Origin: Paenibacillus sp. FSL R7-0337
Lineage (GTDB): Bacteria; Bacillota; Bacilli; Paenibacillales; Paenibacillaceae
Reading direction: 5' to 3'
Length of the DNA: 64,000 nt
Assembly (NCBI RefSeq): GCF_037969875.1
Contig: NZ_CP150218.1
Span: 3,534,001 to 3,598,000 of the forward strand
The notes beneath the pieces are model-generated. The model had not been told where the DNA came from. It did no database searches and saw only the letters and a program-made list of their open reading frames with translations. Positions within the stretch are counted from its first letter, which is position 1. Every line of letters begins with the position of its first letter. Below are positions 35,527 through 48,791 of the stretch, one piece after another. Made by a program: the position numbers and the translations under genes.

Positions 35527-35546
35527 AATATTTTTAAGAATAACTA

Positions 35547-36923
35547 TTATACCCAAGACGGCTGAATCTGGAAACGGGGTCTGATCTCTTCGGCTTTGGA
35601 GGATTCGCTTCTTGCCGGTTCAGGCTTAAGTGCTTCTTCCTTCGCAGCAGGAACAGCCGACTCTTCCATGGAAATACGCCATATGTCCGCACCAAGTCCT
35701 GACAGCTTCTCAGCCAGGTGCACATACCCGCGGTCAATGTGATGCGTTCCGCTAACCTCTGTAGTGCCTTCCGCCACAAGTCCTGCCAAAATAAGCGCAG
35801 CCCCTGCACGCAGGTCCGTAGCACATACCTTAGCGCCGACCAGACTGGCATTGCCGGTCACGATTGCAGAGCGGCCCTCAATCTTAATCTCCGCGTTCAT
35901 GTTGTGGAATTCATCCACATGCATGAACCGGTTCTCGAAGACGGTCTCTGTCACTACGCTCGTTCCTTCCGAGCGGAGCAGCAGCGCCATCATCTGTGAC
36001 TGCATATCTGTCGGGAATCCCGGGTATGGTAAAGTCTTGAGATCGACAGCCTTCAGCGGCTTGTCGCTGATGACACGGACTCCGTTCTCATCCGGGATAA
36101 TCGTAACGCCCATTTCCTCCATCTTGGCAATCACCGGACCCAGATGGTCGGCAATAGCTCCCTCAACATACACATCACCGCCTGTAATCGCCGCTGCCGC
36201 CATATAGGTTCCAGCTTCGATCCTGTCAGGAATGACATGATGTCTTACGCCGTGCATACGCTCGACGCCTTCAATCCGGATTACTCCGGTACCAGCTCCG
36301 CGTACAATGCCGCCCATCCCGTTCAGGTAATTGGCAAGGTCGACAATCTCCGGCTCTTTAGCCGCATTCTCAATCACTGTGGTGCCTTCGGCAAGCGCGG
36401 CAGCCATCATTATATTTTCGGTCGCACCTACGCTGGCAACATCCAGATAGATCTTCGCTCCGCGCAGTCTTCCGTTACTTTTCGCATCGATGTAGCCCTG
36501 GCCCAGACTGATCTCGGCTCCAAGCGCTTCAAAACCCTTTAAGTGCTGGTCAATTGGCCTAGTTCCAATGGCACAACCGCCAGGCAGAGAAATACGAGTA
36601 TGCCCCATACGGGACAGGAGTGGGCCCATAACCAGGAAAGAAGCCCTCATTTTGCGTACCCATTCATATGGTGCTTCACAGGAAGTAATATTAGTAGCAT
36701 CTACTTCAATCACATCGTTCTGGTATGTAATACCTGCACCCAGAGATTCCAATACCTTGTTAATCGTCATTACATCGTCTAACGGAGGTGCGTCCACAAT
36801 GACGCTAACTCCTTCTTCTGCCAATAGAGAGGCGGCTATGATCGGTAGTACGGAATTTTTTGCGCCGCTAACTTTCACGCTCCCGGTCAATCTGTTGCCA
36901 CCGCGGACGATAAATTTGCTCAT
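35547..36923 (-). CDS. murA: UDP-N-acetylglucosamine 1-carboxyvinyltransferase
   Basis: 458 residues, cytoplasmic. It is the first committed step of peptidoglycan precursor synthesis and the fosfomycin target. The catalytic loop is [15 protein letters not shown] with Cys117; [11 protein letters not shown] holds the catalytic Lys22. The C-terminus is longer than usual by about 30 residues, a charged tail ([19 protein letters not shown]) with no homologous domain. Position next to DUF1146 and atpC corresponds to murAA of Bacillus. GGAGGGA precedes the ATG at 36923. Confidence 0.95.
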   Translation of the reverse strand: MSKFIVRGGNRLTGSVKVSGAKNSVLPIIAASLLAEEGVSVIVDAPPLDDVMTINKVLESLGAGITYQNDVIEVDATNITSCEAPYEWVRKMRASFLVMGPLLSRMGHTRISLPGGCAIGTRPIDQHLKGFEALGAEISLGQGYIDAKSNGRLRGAKIYLDVASVGATENIMMAAALAEGTTVIENAAKEPEIVDLANYLNGMGGIVRGAGTGVIRIEGVERMHGVRHHVIPDRIEAGTYMAAAAITGGDVYVEGAIADHLGPVIAKMEEMGVTIIPDENGVRVISDKPLKAVDLKTLPYPGFPTDMQSQMMALLLRSEGTSVVTETVFENRFMHVDEFHNMNAEIKIEGRSAIVTGNASLVGAKVCATDLRAGAALILAGLVAEGTTEVSGTHHIDRGYVHLAEKLSGLGADIWRISMEESAVPAAKEEALKPEPARSESSKAEEIRPRFQIQPSWV

Positions 36924-37120
36924 TTCGGTTTCCCTCCGCGTCCATTATTTCTGAAATTAATTTTGAGGTTAAAATTCGTCTGTTAAGATATTGAATATTC
37001 CGTCATTGCGTCTTAGGTGCAGATTCCTTGCTTAACTTCAGTGTTCACATAATAAAACCTTATTATTCGACACTTTTTTCACTGCATCAGCCTATACAGA
37101 TATAACCAAAGCTGCTTCTG

Positions 37121-37378
37121 TTAAAACATCCGTCCTATAAGTCCGCTCCAGCCCAGATAATCAAGCAGGAACCCGGCCACGAAGTGACCCAGAACAATCG
37201 CCAACAACAGGTGCAGCAGTCTGCCCTGAGGGCTCTTGGGATATCTTATGACCAAATCCAGCTTAAGGTTCTGAAGTGACCACCAGGATAATGCAACGCA
37301 GATCAAAGAGATAACCATCGATATCATATTGCTGGTGCCGATCGCACCCGACAACTCAGCGGATAAGCGTGTGTTCAT
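37121..37378 (-). CDS. DUF1146 family membrane protein (YwzB-like)
   Basis: 85 residues with two membrane helices (about 17-36 and 53-72), between them LKLDLVIRYPKSPQGRLLH. It is a conserved neighbour of atpC and murA in Bacillales; the function is unknown. AGGGGGC lies just before the ATG at 37378. Confidence 0.85.
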   Translation of the reverse strand: MNTRLSAELSGAIGTSNMISMVISLICVALSWWSLQNLKLDLVIRYPKSPQGRLLHLLLAIVLGHFVAGFLLDYLGWSGLIGRMF

Positions 37379-37532
37379 ATTAGCCCCCTGTGTTAGGTAC
37401 TCGGAAATCGACTCTTATATCATACTTGTGCAGGGGAAAAGAATCCAGTACTTTTACGAAATTTTAAACAATTGGGTCTTTATATGCAGATCTGATGACG
37501 ATATGTTCATAATCTGCTAGATTCGCGCACAG

Positions 37533-37614
37533 CAAAATTCCCCCACAAAGTAGACTTTAGCTTCGAAGATGACTCAGGTACTTTGCGGGGGGCCCCAAAA
37601 CATATAAATTCTTT
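37533..37614 (-). repeat. Dispersed structured element, copy 3 of 3
   Basis: Same order of blocks as the other two copies but with GGGGCCCCCC instead of GGGGTCCCC and GTCTACTTTGTGGGGG at the end. Both stem arms gain C or G residues, so CCCCCGCAAAGT still pairs with ACTTTGTGGGGG. The one-base change shifts any reading frame. It follows the atpC terminator. Confidence 0.85.
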
Positions 37615-37648
37615 CAAAAAAAGCAGTCAAGCCCAGGGCTTGACCGCT
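37615..37648 (-). terminator. Terminator of the ATP synthase operon
   Basis: On the minus strand AGCGGTCAAGCCC / GGGCTTGACTGCT is followed by T7, seven bases after the atpC stop. Confidence 0.93.
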
Positions 37649-37654
37649 TATCTG

Positions 37655-38071
37655 CTACTGTTGTCCTTTACCGGTCGAAACTTTGATCCGCGTTACAGCA
37701 CGCTGCAATGCCAGCTCCGCACGGCGGTGATCGATCTCATCCTGCTTGCTTTGCAGCTTAAGGCGGCGCTCAGCCCGCTCCTTAGCCGCTTCAGCGCGCT
37801 CCACATCAATATCCCGGGGCAGCTCAGCACTTTCAGCCAGCACCGTTACCTTATCTTTGTGCACTTCAACGAAACCGCCATGCACAGCGATGGAGACTGT
37901 AACACCGTCCGCCTTAACGCTAAGCGGAGCAACCTGAAGCGGGGTGACGAGCGGAATATGCCCCGGGAGAATCCCCAGCTCACCATTCACGCCGCGTACC
38001 GTCAGACTGTTCACTTGCTTGGAGTAGACCAAATGCTCCGGAGTAACTATTTCGAGCAAAAAGGTATTCAC
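37655..38071 (-). CDS. atpC: ATP synthase F1 epsilon subunit
   Basis: 138 residues from the GTG at 38071 (MNTFLLEIVTPEHLVYSKQV). The ATG at 38077 lies only a few bases from GAGGAGG, too close. It is the central-stalk subunit that regulates F1. Beta-sandwich motifs: VRGVNGELGILPGHIPLVTP and GGFVEVHKDKVTVLAE. The C-terminal helix hairpin ends KGQQ. Last gene of the operon. Confidence 0.93.
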   Translation of the reverse strand: MNTFLLEIVTPEHLVYSKQVNSLTVRGVNGELGILPGHIPLVTPLQVAPLSVKADGVTVSIAVHGGFVEVHKDKVTVLAESAELPRDIDVERAEAAKERAERRLKLQSKQDEIDHRRAELALQRAVTRIKVSTGKGQQ

Positions 38072-38134
38072 TTCCATTCCTCCTCAAAGCTTTACAGAAT
38101 AAAGCCCGATCCCCCAGCATAAGCATGCTTAGGG

Positions 38135-39556
<1,422 letters not shown>

Positions 39557-39584
39557 TTACATATGGACCTTAAGCCCACTCCTA

Positions 39585-40454
39585 TTAAGACTGCGCGTTT
39601 GCACCAGCCACGATCTCGGTAATTTCTTGCGTTATAGCCGCCTGACGGGCACGGTTATACGTAAGTCTAAGTTCTCCGATCATTTTTGACGCGTTCTTCG
39701 TTGCACTGCCCATGGCTGTCATTTTGGCTCCCAGCTCACTGGCTTTGCCGTTCAGAAGAGCAGCATAGATTAAAGTTTCGGCGTATTTAGGTAGCAGAAC
39801 CTCCAGTACGCCTTCAGGTGAAGGCTCGTACTCATAAGCTGCAGCTGCTCCGTGATGCCCGCCTTCCCCAACACCTTCCATAGGCAGAAGTCTGTCTACA
39901 GTCGGAATCTGGCTGATCGCATTGACAAACTGGTTGTAGCAAATGTAGATCTCATCATAGACACCTGTCTCGAACTGGTTAACCGCCGAATAAGCAATCG
40001 ACTTGATGTCGGCAAATTTCGGGGTATCGGACAGCTCGGTGATTTCTTCTACAATGGGATATTCACGGCGCCGCAAAAAGTCACGGCCTTTGCGCCCGAT
40101 CACAAACAGCGCATACTCATCCTTGGACTTATGGCGTTCTGCGATCAGCATCGTTACTTTACGCAGAATGTTCGCATTGTAGCCGCCGGCAAGACCTCTG
40201 TCCGAGGTGATGATCAAATAACCTGTTTTTTTGACAGGCCGGCTGACCAGCATCGGGTGCTGGAGATCCTGCGTACCGGCAGCAATACTCGAGACAACCT
40301 CCTTCAGCTTCTCTGAATACGGACGGGCTGCTTCTGCCTTCTCCTGTGCCTTGCGCAGCTTGGACGCAGCGACCATTTCCATCGCTTTGGTGATCTGTCT
40401 GGTGTTCTGAACGCTCTTAATTTGACGTTTAATATCGCGCATGCTTCTTGCCAT
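39585..40454 (-). CDS. atpG: ATP synthase F1 gamma subunit
   Basis: 289 residues, the rotating central shaft. The N-terminal coiled coil MRDIKRQIKSVQNTRQITKA and the C-terminal ELRLTYNRARQAAITQEITE are diagnostic. GAGGTGG lies before the ATG at 40454. Upstream lies a tandem hairpin repeat rather than a direct junction with atpA. Confidence 0.95.
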   Translation of the reverse strand: MARSMRDIKRQIKSVQNTRQITKAMEMVAASKLRKAQEKAEAARPYSEKLKEVVSSIAAGTQDLQHPMLVSRPVKKTGYLIITSDRGLAGGYNANILRKVTMLIAERHKSKDEYALFVIGRKGRDFLRRREYPIVEEITELSDTPKFADIKSIAYSAVNQFETGVYDEIYICYNQFVNAISQIPTVDRLLPMEGVGEGGHHGAAAAYEYEPSPEGVLEVLLPKYAETLIYAALLNGKASELGAKMTAMGSATKNASKMIGELRLTYNRARQAAITQEITEIVAGANAQS

Positions 40455-40468
40455 GATTTCACCACCTC

Positions 40469-40549
40469 TGAGCTTTGGCGTAGCCAAAGCTAACTTCGTA
40501 AGCATAAGCTGAGCTTTGACGTACCAAAGCTAACTTCATAAGTATAAAC
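40469..40549 (-). repeat. Tandem 41-base hairpin repeat between atpA and atpG
   Basis: Two units, 40469-40509 and 40510-40549, share TGAGCTTTG, CCAAAGCTAACTTC and TAAG parts. Each can fold: AGCTTTGGC/GCCAAAGCT in unit 1, AGCTTTG/CAAAGCT in unit 2. It fills most of the 110-base gap between the alpha and gamma genes. Confidence 0.8.
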
Positions 40550-40564
40550 GGTAATCTCTATATA

Positions 40565-42635
<2,071 letters not shown>

Positions 42636-42639
<4 letters not shown>

Positions 42640-43124
42640 GATCGGCCTCCTACCTCTTTGAGGTATTGATCAACAAGCTGTTCCTGCTCGCCGTCAGCTG
42701 CAACTTCCTTCTCAAGCAGCTTCGAGGCAATGCGGACCGAGGCTGTACCCAGCTCGCTGCGCAGCGCTTCGACCGCTTTATTCTTCTCGTTCGCAATGTC
42801 ACGTACCGCTTCATCTTTCAGACGGCTTGCTTCCACATGAGCCTGCTCGAGAATCTTGTCAACCTGGTTGTTGCTGGTAGCCTGGGACTGCTGAATGATA
42901 GCCTGTGCCTCTTGGCGCGCCTGCTGCAGGGCCTGCTTCTGCTCTTCTACATAAGCGACCGCCTGCTCTCGGGTCTTGGCTGCTTCATCCATTTGCTGCA
43001 GCACCATTTCGCGGCGCTTCTCCATAATTCCGAACAGCTTGCTGAAGGCAAATTTGCTGAGCAGGAAGTACAGAACTCCAAATGCAACAATGGAAAATAC
43101 TATATTGGTCCAAACGATATTCAC
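42636..43124 (-). CDS. atpF: ATP synthase F0 b subunit
   Basis: 162 residues from a GTG at 43124, eight bases after AAGGGAG; a GTG at 43133 abuts the ribosome site. One N-terminal membrane helix (WTNIVFSIVAFGVLYFLLSK), then a long charged coiled coil (EKRREMVLQQMDEAAKTREQ) forming the peripheral stalk. Translationally coupled to atpH. Confidence 0.93.
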
Positions 43125-43221
43125 TGAGGTCACTCCCTTCCGTTACCGCGGCTTGCGGACATATACAAAAGTAAGGCGCGGATGGCACTTGCCCTCCCCG
43201 CCAAACCGTAAAAACGGTTTA

Positions 43222-43476
<255 letters not shown>

Positions 43477-43538
43477 TTAATAATATAAAATCTCCCGCGA
43501 AGGTTTCCGGCACCTGCCGCTATCCTCACGGCAGCTTA

Positions 43539-44306
43539 TTAATGCGCTTCTTCCTCGTGGATCGTCATCTGTGCGATGTAGACCATCGTCAGAATCGTAA
43601 AGATAAAGGCCTGAAGCGCCCCGACAAAGATACTGAAGCCTTGCCAGATGGCCAGGAACGGAATACTGAACAGTCCCAGCTTCAGAATGACAGTAATCAG
43701 AACTTCGCCGGCGAAAATGTTAGCGAATAGACGAATGGCAAGCGCCACTGGCTTCGCCAGGTTCTCAATGATGTTCAGCGGCAAGAAAATTGGAAACGGC
43801 TCAATATAATGTTTGAAATAATGCTTGCCGTTCAGCTTGATCCCTAAGTAGTTCATGAGTACAAACACAACGATCGCAAGTCCTGCGGTTACGTTGATGT
43901 CTGCGGTCGGCGATTTGTACCACAGAATCTCAGCATGCGCGCCATCAGCCAGGTTCTTGGTTGCTTCGATAACATGTCCGAAGACTGTAACTGGACCATC
44001 GGCCTCTGTAATAACGGAAAACGGCAGACCAAGGAGATTGGAGACGAAGATAAACAGTATCAGCGTCAATCCCAGTGATATGTAAGGCTTTCCTTTCTTC
44101 AGATCCATGGCGCTGCTGATCAGCCCCTGTACAAATTCGACCACCCATTCCATGAAATTCTGGAGCTTGGATGGATTCTCAACCGACAGGTTGCGGACGG
44201 ACAGCATGACCAGTACGAATACAATCACCGAGCTGATTACCAGCATCAGCACAGCAGACAGGTCGATTGGTATTCCGCCAACATAGATTAAAGGCATTTC
44301 GTGCAT
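43539..44306 (-). CDS. atpB: ATP synthase F0 a subunit
   Basis: 255 residues, five to six membrane helices. The essential Arg lies in KPVALAIRLFANIFAGEVLI. A second conserved block IFVGALQAFIFTILTMVYIA follows. AAAGGGGGATG lies before the ATG at 44306. First structural gene after atpZ and atpI. Confidence 0.95.
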   Translation of the reverse strand: MHEMPLIYVGGIPIDLSAVLMLVISSVIVFVLVMLSVRNLSVENPSKLQNFMEWVVEFVQGLISSAMDLKKGKPYISLGLTLILFIFVSNLLGLPFSVITEADGPVTVFGHVIEATKNLADGAHAEILWYKSPTADINVTAGLAIVVFVLMNYLGIKLNGKHYFKHYIEPFPIFLPLNIIENLAKPVALAIRLFANIFAGEVLITVILKLGLFSIPFLAIWQGFSIFVGALQAFIFTILTMVYIAQMTIHEEEAH

Positions 44307-44335
44307 AGTATCATCCCCCTTTCTCGTTAATATGG

Positions 44336-44713
44336 CTACAGCTTATTCTTGATTCCTAGATATATCCCCACGGGAATAGCCAGAAGCTGGGGGATGAACA
44401 GGCCGATAATCGTTGCCTCCAGCGAAAAATGCTCATATTTGACTGAAAACATGGTAACCAGAATTCCAAAACTGATTCTTGTAGCAAAACCAAGGCTGAA
44501 GGAGCTCTTCCCTTGCTTCGCCACCGCTGCTGTCACTCTTCTGACCTTGAGGGCTAGATAACGGAAATTAACCAGTCCTGCCAGCAAGCCGAGTGTCATT
44601 CCCAGAGTAACTGCACGGGTCTCATGATGGAGAGCCCACCCCATTACCAATCCTGCCATAATGATTACTGTCACCCTGGTGACGATATTGATTACGGGAG
44701 TCATATTATCCAT
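44336..44713 (-). CDS. atpI: ATP synthase subunit I (AtpI)
   Basis: 125 residues with four membrane helices. AtpI assists c-ring assembly and Mg2+ supply; it is poorly conserved. Visible: ALHHETRAVTLGMTLGLLAG and FATRISFGILVTMFSV. The ATG at 44713 overlaps the atpZ end by eight bases, with GGGGGAG upstream. Confidence 0.85.
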   Translation of the reverse strand: MDNMTPVINIVTRVTVIIMAGLVMGWALHHETRAVTLGMTLGLLAGLVNFRYLALKVRRVTAAVAKQGKSSFSLGFATRISFGILVTMFSVKYEHFSLEATIIGLFIPQLLAIPVGIYLGIKNKL

Positions 44714-44939
44714 TTTGCTCCCCCAAAAATTTTTTGATTAGCAAAGCAACATTCACAACGCCGAGAATCAACCCGGCAATCGTTCCGATAGCCAGCCAAA
44801 CGGCAGGTCCGTCCATCAGATTGCGCAGCCACTTTGCCACAAAAAAGCCTATTACAATGTAAGCGGCGAGCAAGCTGCCCGCACCCCCGAGTACTAGAGC
44901 AGTTCGCCCCAGTCCAGGCTCATCCTTTGGTTCCTTCAT
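44706..44939 (-). CDS. AtpZ/AtpI family small membrane protein
   Basis: 77 residues, two helices (about 14-37 and 43-67) with the typical GFFVAKWLRNLMDGPAVWLA and IAGLILGVVNVALLIKKFL. This family (F0F1-ATPase gene 1, Ca2+/Mg2+ transporter-like) begins many atp operons. The leader is short: a sigma-A promoter ends about 12 bases before the ATG, so the ribosome site is weak (GGGAT). Confidence 0.85.
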   Translation of the reverse strand: MKEPKDEPGLGRTALVLGGAGSLLAAYIVIGFFVAKWLRNLMDGPAVWLAIGTIAGLILGVVNVALLIKKFLGEQNG

Positions 44940-44957
44940 AGGCTACAATCCCAACTA

Positions 44958-44987
44958 ATTTTACTGAATATCCAGACTCTTTGTCAA
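44958..44987 (-). promoter_or_regulatory. Sigma-A promoter of the ATP synthase operon
   Basis: On the minus strand TTGACA (44982-44987), an 18-base spacer, TAAAAT (44958-44963). The start site would be about 44951, close to the atpZ ATG at 44939. Confidence 0.75.
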
Positions 44988-45103
44988 TTCACAGAAAATT
45001 GCCCAAAATCGCATGAAAATATGAAAATAATCACAGCAAAAAACACCAAAACCATATAAACCGTACAGTTTAACTGTATGCTGCTTTTATTAACGTTAGT
45101 ATA

Positions 45104-46279
45104 TTAGTTGTCTTGCCCTGTTTTATCATTTGTGAACATTGTGTGAAATTCTTCCGGGCGCTCTGGAACAGCTCCGAAATGGTGCAAAATCGCATTGACA
45201 ATTCTTTCGGAGGCTTTGCCGTCTCCATACGGGTTGGCGGCCCGGCTCATCGACTGATACAGGTTCTGATCGGTCAAAAGAGCATGTGTCCGTTGATACA
45301 CCTTCTCCTCGTCCGTCCCCACAAGCTCCAGTGTTCCGGCCTCGATCCCTTCCGGGCGCTCGGTTGTATCACGCAGCACAAGCACAGGAACTCCAAAGGA
45401 GGGAGCTTCCTCCTGCAGGCCGCCGGAATCGGTCAATATCAGGTGGGTATGCGGATAAAAGTTATGCAGATCAACGACATCCAGCGGATCAATCAGCTTG
45501 ATTCTAGGGTGTCCGCCGAGGATCTCATGCGCCGGTTCCTTCACTGCCGGACTCGGGTGCACGGGATACACAATGGCTACATCTTCAAATTCATCAGCGA
45601 TTCTTTTGACTGCACGGAAAATATGACGGTGCGGTTCGCCTTGGGATTCTCTGCGGTGCGCCGTCATCAAAATAAGTCTTTTTCCTGAAGCAAAATCAAG
45701 GACCGGATGCCGGTAGTCCGGCTGTACGGTATATTGAAACACATCGGTTACGGTATTGCCTGTGATATAAATACTTGATTCTTTTTTGTTCTCGTGTCTC
45801 AGGTTGCCCGCTGACCAGTGAGTCGGAGCAAAATGCAGATCAGCAAGCACGCCTGTCAGCTGACGGTTCATTTCTTCCGGATAAGGCGAAAGCTTGTTCC
45901 ATGTCCGAAGACCTGCTTCCACATGCCCAACCTGAATCTGTTGCAGGAAAGACGCATAGCTGGCCAGGAAGGTGGTCAGGGTATCGCCATGCACAAGCAC
46001 GAGGTCCGGCTTCACTTCGCGGAGCACGGGCTCCAGGCCTTCGAGCACCCGAATCGTGATCTCGTTAAGCGTCTGGCGGTCCTTCATTACGTCCAGATCA
46101 TAATCCGGGGTAATCTTGAATACCTCGAGTACCTGATCCAGCAGCTCTCTGTGCTGCGCAGTTACACAGACAATGGACTCAATCTGCTCAGGATGTCTGT
46201 TCAGCTCCAGAACCAGAGGCGCCATCTTGATCGCTTCGGGGCGCACTCCGAAAATCGTCATTACTTTAATTTTGGACAT
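45104..46279 (-). CDS. mnaA: UDP-N-acetylglucosamine 2-epimerase
   Basis: 391 residues, non-hydrolysing family (WecB/MnaA). It converts UDP-GlcNAc to UDP-ManNAc for wall polymers and so supplies TagA (23004). Seen: FGVRPEAIKMAPLVLEL, VHGDTLTTFLASYASF, VGHVEAGLRTWNKLSPYPEE, and DSGGLQEEAPSFGVPVLVL with the active-site Glu. AGAGGGAAGG precedes the ATG at 46279. Confidence 0.94.
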   Translation of the reverse strand: MSKIKVMTIFGVRPEAIKMAPLVLELNRHPEQIESIVCVTAQHRELLDQVLEVFKITPDYDLDVMKDRQTLNEITIRVLEGLEPVLREVKPDLVLVHGDTLTTFLASYASFLQQIQVGHVEAGLRTWNKLSPYPEEMNRQLTGVLADLHFAPTHWSAGNLRHENKKESSIYITGNTVTDVFQYTVQPDYRHPVLDFASGKRLILMTAHRRESQGEPHRHIFRAVKRIADEFEDVAIVYPVHPSPAVKEPAHEILGGHPRIKLIDPLDVVDLHNFYPHTHLILTDSGGLQEEAPSFGVPVLVLRDTTERPEGIEAGTLELVGTDEEKVYQRTHALLTDQNLYQSMSRAANPYGDGKASERIVNAILHHFGAVPERPEEFHTMFTNDKTGQDN

Positions 46280-46343
46280 AAGCCCTTCCCTCTCTTCTGA
46301 AAACCGTGGTCTATTGGGTTGATACTATTATTATCTGTGCTTC

Positions 46344-46973
46344 TTACTTGGTACCGTACAGTCTGTCCCCGGCATCTCCGAGGCCTGGAACGATATAGCC
46401 ATGATCATTCAAATGATCGTCAAGTGCTGCAACATAGATATCCACATCCGGATGAGCAGCTTGTACAGCCGCAACGCCTTCCGGGGCAGCAATCAGGTTC
46501 ATCATCTTGATCTGGGTGCAGCCGCGGTTCTTGAGCGAGGTAATCGCTGCAATGGCAGAGCCGCCTGTAGCCAGCATAGGATCAATTACGATTAACTCAC
46601 GTTCTTGGACATCCGTAGGAAGCTTGATGTAGTATTCTACCGGCTGCAGGGTGTCCGGATCACGGAACAGGCCCACATGGCCTACCTTGGCTGCAGGAAG
46701 CAGCTTAAGCACACCTTCGAGCATCCCCAGACCGGCGCGCAGAATCGGGATCAATCCCAGCATTCTCCCCGAAATTACCTTGCTTTGTGTTTCAGCCACC
46801 GGCGTCTGCACCGTAATGGTCTCCAGCGGAATGTCACGTGTAATCTCATAAGCCATAAGTGTTGCTACTTCGTCGACATGCTCCCTGAACTCTTTTGTGT
46901 TGGTCCGCACATCGCGAATGAATGTCAATTTGTGCTGAATCAATGGATGATCGCAAATCACCAATTTTCCCAT
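46344..46973 (-). CDS. upp: Uracil phosphoribosyltransferase
   Basis: 209 residues from the ATG at 46973 behind GGAGGGA. It salvages uracil to UMP using PRPP. The PRPP loop is [16 protein letters not shown]; the uracil-binding end is [15 protein letters not shown]. An in-frame extension to 47012 lacks a ribosome site. The glyA-upp order is as in Bacillus. Confidence 0.96.
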   Translation of the reverse strand: MGKLVICDHPLIQHKLTFIRDVRTNTKEFREHVDEVATLMAYEITRDIPLETITVQTPVAETQSKVISGRMLGLIPILRAGLGMLEGVLKLLPAAKVGHVGLFRDPDTLQPVEYYIKLPTDVQERELIVIDPMLATGGSAIAAITSLKNRGCTQIKMMNLIAAPEGVAAVQAAHPDVDIYVAALDDHLNDHGYIVPGLGDAGDRLYGTK

Positions 46974-47420
46974 GTTGTCCCTCCGGTAATTGTAAGTCTT
47001 ATTTATAGCCAAAGTAAGCGTTCTGCTTCTCAGGTGGCTAAATCCTATCTATTATATCATCACCAAGTCCTCTTTTCACCTACAGATAGACAAATCCGCA
47101 GGCCCCCCCCGTTTACTGGGGAATTACCACACCATGGAAGCTTAAGGCAATATAGCCACCTCCCTGGATATAAAACAAAGCTTAGTTTGTACGATTAAGC
47201 GCTTTTAATACTATTCACATTTCTTTCACTAGTTTTTATGAAAATTCCATGAACTTTCATAACGTTTTCAACATAATTCATGGCGTTTTCTCAGCAGCTA
47301 TTTGTGAACATTATGTAACAGCAAACAAGTGGAAACACTTTGCTGTCCTTTTAAAGGACGGTACCGTTTCAGCGAGAAATAGAAGGATAATTTATAGTGT
47401 GAAATATATACAATATATTC
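46974..47420 (-). other. Intergenic region upstream of upp
   Basis: No gene seen. It holds a cre-like site (47257-47270), an eight-base C run at 47103-47110, and AT-rich stretches. No confident -35/-10 pair was found on the minus strand. Confidence 0.4.
47257..47270 (-). promoter_or_regulatory. Catabolite response element (CcpA site)
   Basis: TGAAAACGTTATGA on the minus strand matches the cre consensus TGWAARCGYTWNCW at all but one position (G instead of the late C). It is about 280 bases upstream of the upp start, so which gene it controls is uncertain. Confidence 0.5.
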
Positions 47421-47465
47421 AAAAAAGCCCTTGCGTAAATCCGGCGGAACCGGACACGCAAAGGC
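47421..47465 (-). terminator. Terminator of glyA
   Basis: On the minus strand GCCTTTGCGTGTCCGG / CCGGATTTACGCAAGGGC is followed by TTTTTT, 19 bases after the stop. Confidence 0.93.
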
Positions 47466-47484
47466 GATGTTAAAGGGATGGGGA

Positions 47485-48732
47485 TTAGTACTTCAATCCA
47501 GGGTAAATCGGATATTGCTCAGTCAGCTTCGCTACCCCGCTTGCTGCCTGGGTCAAGTTAGCTTCATCCTGCGGATTCTTCAGGACCTGTGCAATAATCT
47601 GACCGATCGTTACCATAGCCTGCTCATCCATTCCGCGCGACGTAACAGCCGGTGTGCCGATGCGGATACCGCTGGTGACAAACGGGCTGGTCGGGTCAAA
47701 CGGAATCGCGTTCTTGTTGACTGTAATTCCGATGGAATCCAGCACCTTCTCGGCGTCCTTGCCGGTAATGTTCAGGTTGCGGGTATCGAGCAGGATCAGA
47801 TGGTTATCGGTTCCGCCGGATACAATATTAATGCCTTCGCCGACCAGGGTCTCCGCCAGCACCTTAGCGTTCTTAACTACGTTCTCGGCGTAAGTCTTGA
47901 ATGAAGGCTGCAGCGCCTCACCGAACGAGACAGCCTTGGACGCAATCACATGCATCAGAGGTCCGCCCTGAGAACCTGGGAAGACTGCTTTATCAATCGC
48001 AGCAGCCCATGGCTGTCTGCACAGAATCATCCCGCCGCGCGGACCGCGCAAGGTTTTGTGCGTAGTTGTAGTGACGAAGTGGGCATGAGGAACCGGGCTC
48101 GGGTGAAGACCGGCAGCCACCAGACCGGCAATATGGGCCATATCGACCATGAACAGGGCACCTACATCATTCGCAATCGAACCAAGTGCGGCAAAATCAA
48201 TCGTACGCGGATATGCGCTCGCACCGGCAACGATCATTTTGGGACGGTGCTTGAAGGCGGCTTTGCGCACTTCATCATAATTGATCAGGAAGGAATCCTC
48301 CTGTACGCCATAAGCCACGAAGTTATACAGAATTCCGGAAGCATTCACCGGGCTGCCGTGAGTTAAATGGCCGCCATGCGCCAGATTCATACCGAGAACG
48401 GTATCGCCCGGCTTAAGCGCAGCCAGGTATACAGCCATATTGGCCTGTGCGCCGGAATGCGGCTGCACGTTGGCATGCTCGGCACCGAACAGCTCCTTGG
48501 CACGGTCGCGGGCCAGGTTCTCTACGATATCGACATCTTCACAGCCGCCATAGTAACGCTTGCCGGGATAACCTTCGGCGTATTTGTTCGTAAGCACGGA
48601 GCCCATGGCCTCCATGACGGCTTCACTTACAATATTCTCTGAGGCAATAAGTTCAATGTTCGCACGCTGGCGGCTCAGTTCGAGGCCCATCGCTTCCAGT
48701 ACTGCCGGGTCACTTTTACGCAATTGTTCCAT
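47485..48732 (-). CDS. glyA: Serine hydroxymethyltransferase
   Basis: 415 residues, PLP enzyme making glycine and methylene-THF from serine. The PLP-lysine motif is [15 protein letters not shown]. Also visible: [19 protein letters not shown] and [24 protein letters not shown] precedes the ATG at 48732. ywlG lies 59 bases upstream in the same direction. Confidence 0.97.
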   Translation of the reverse strand: MEQLRKSDPAVLEAMGLELSRQRANIELIASENIVSEAVMEAMGSVLTNKYAEGYPGKRYYGGCEDVDIVENLARDRAKELFGAEHANVQPHSGAQANMAVYLAALKPGDTVLGMNLAHGGHLTHGSPVNASGILYNFVAYGVQEDSFLINYDEVRKAAFKHRPKMIVAGASAYPRTIDFAALGSIANDVGALFMVDMAHIAGLVAAGLHPSPVPHAHFVTTTTHKTLRGPRGGMILCRQPWAAAIDKAVFPGSQGGPLMHVIASKAVSFGEALQPSFKTYAENVVKNAKVLAETLVGEGINIVSGGTDNHLILLDTRNLNITGKDAEKVLDSIGITVNKNAIPFDPTSPFVTSGIRIGTPAVTSRGMDEQAMVTIGQIIAQVLKNPQDEANLTQAASGVAKLTEQYPIYPGLKY

Positions 48733-48791
48733 GTTTCTAATTTCCTCCCTGTAACTCTGATTTTATGTGGTGTTAGTTAAACCCTCTCACT

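Noticed and set aside
45040..45090. Terminator after mnaA
   Set aside because: An ACAGTT/AACTGT palindrome exists, but no T tract follows directly.
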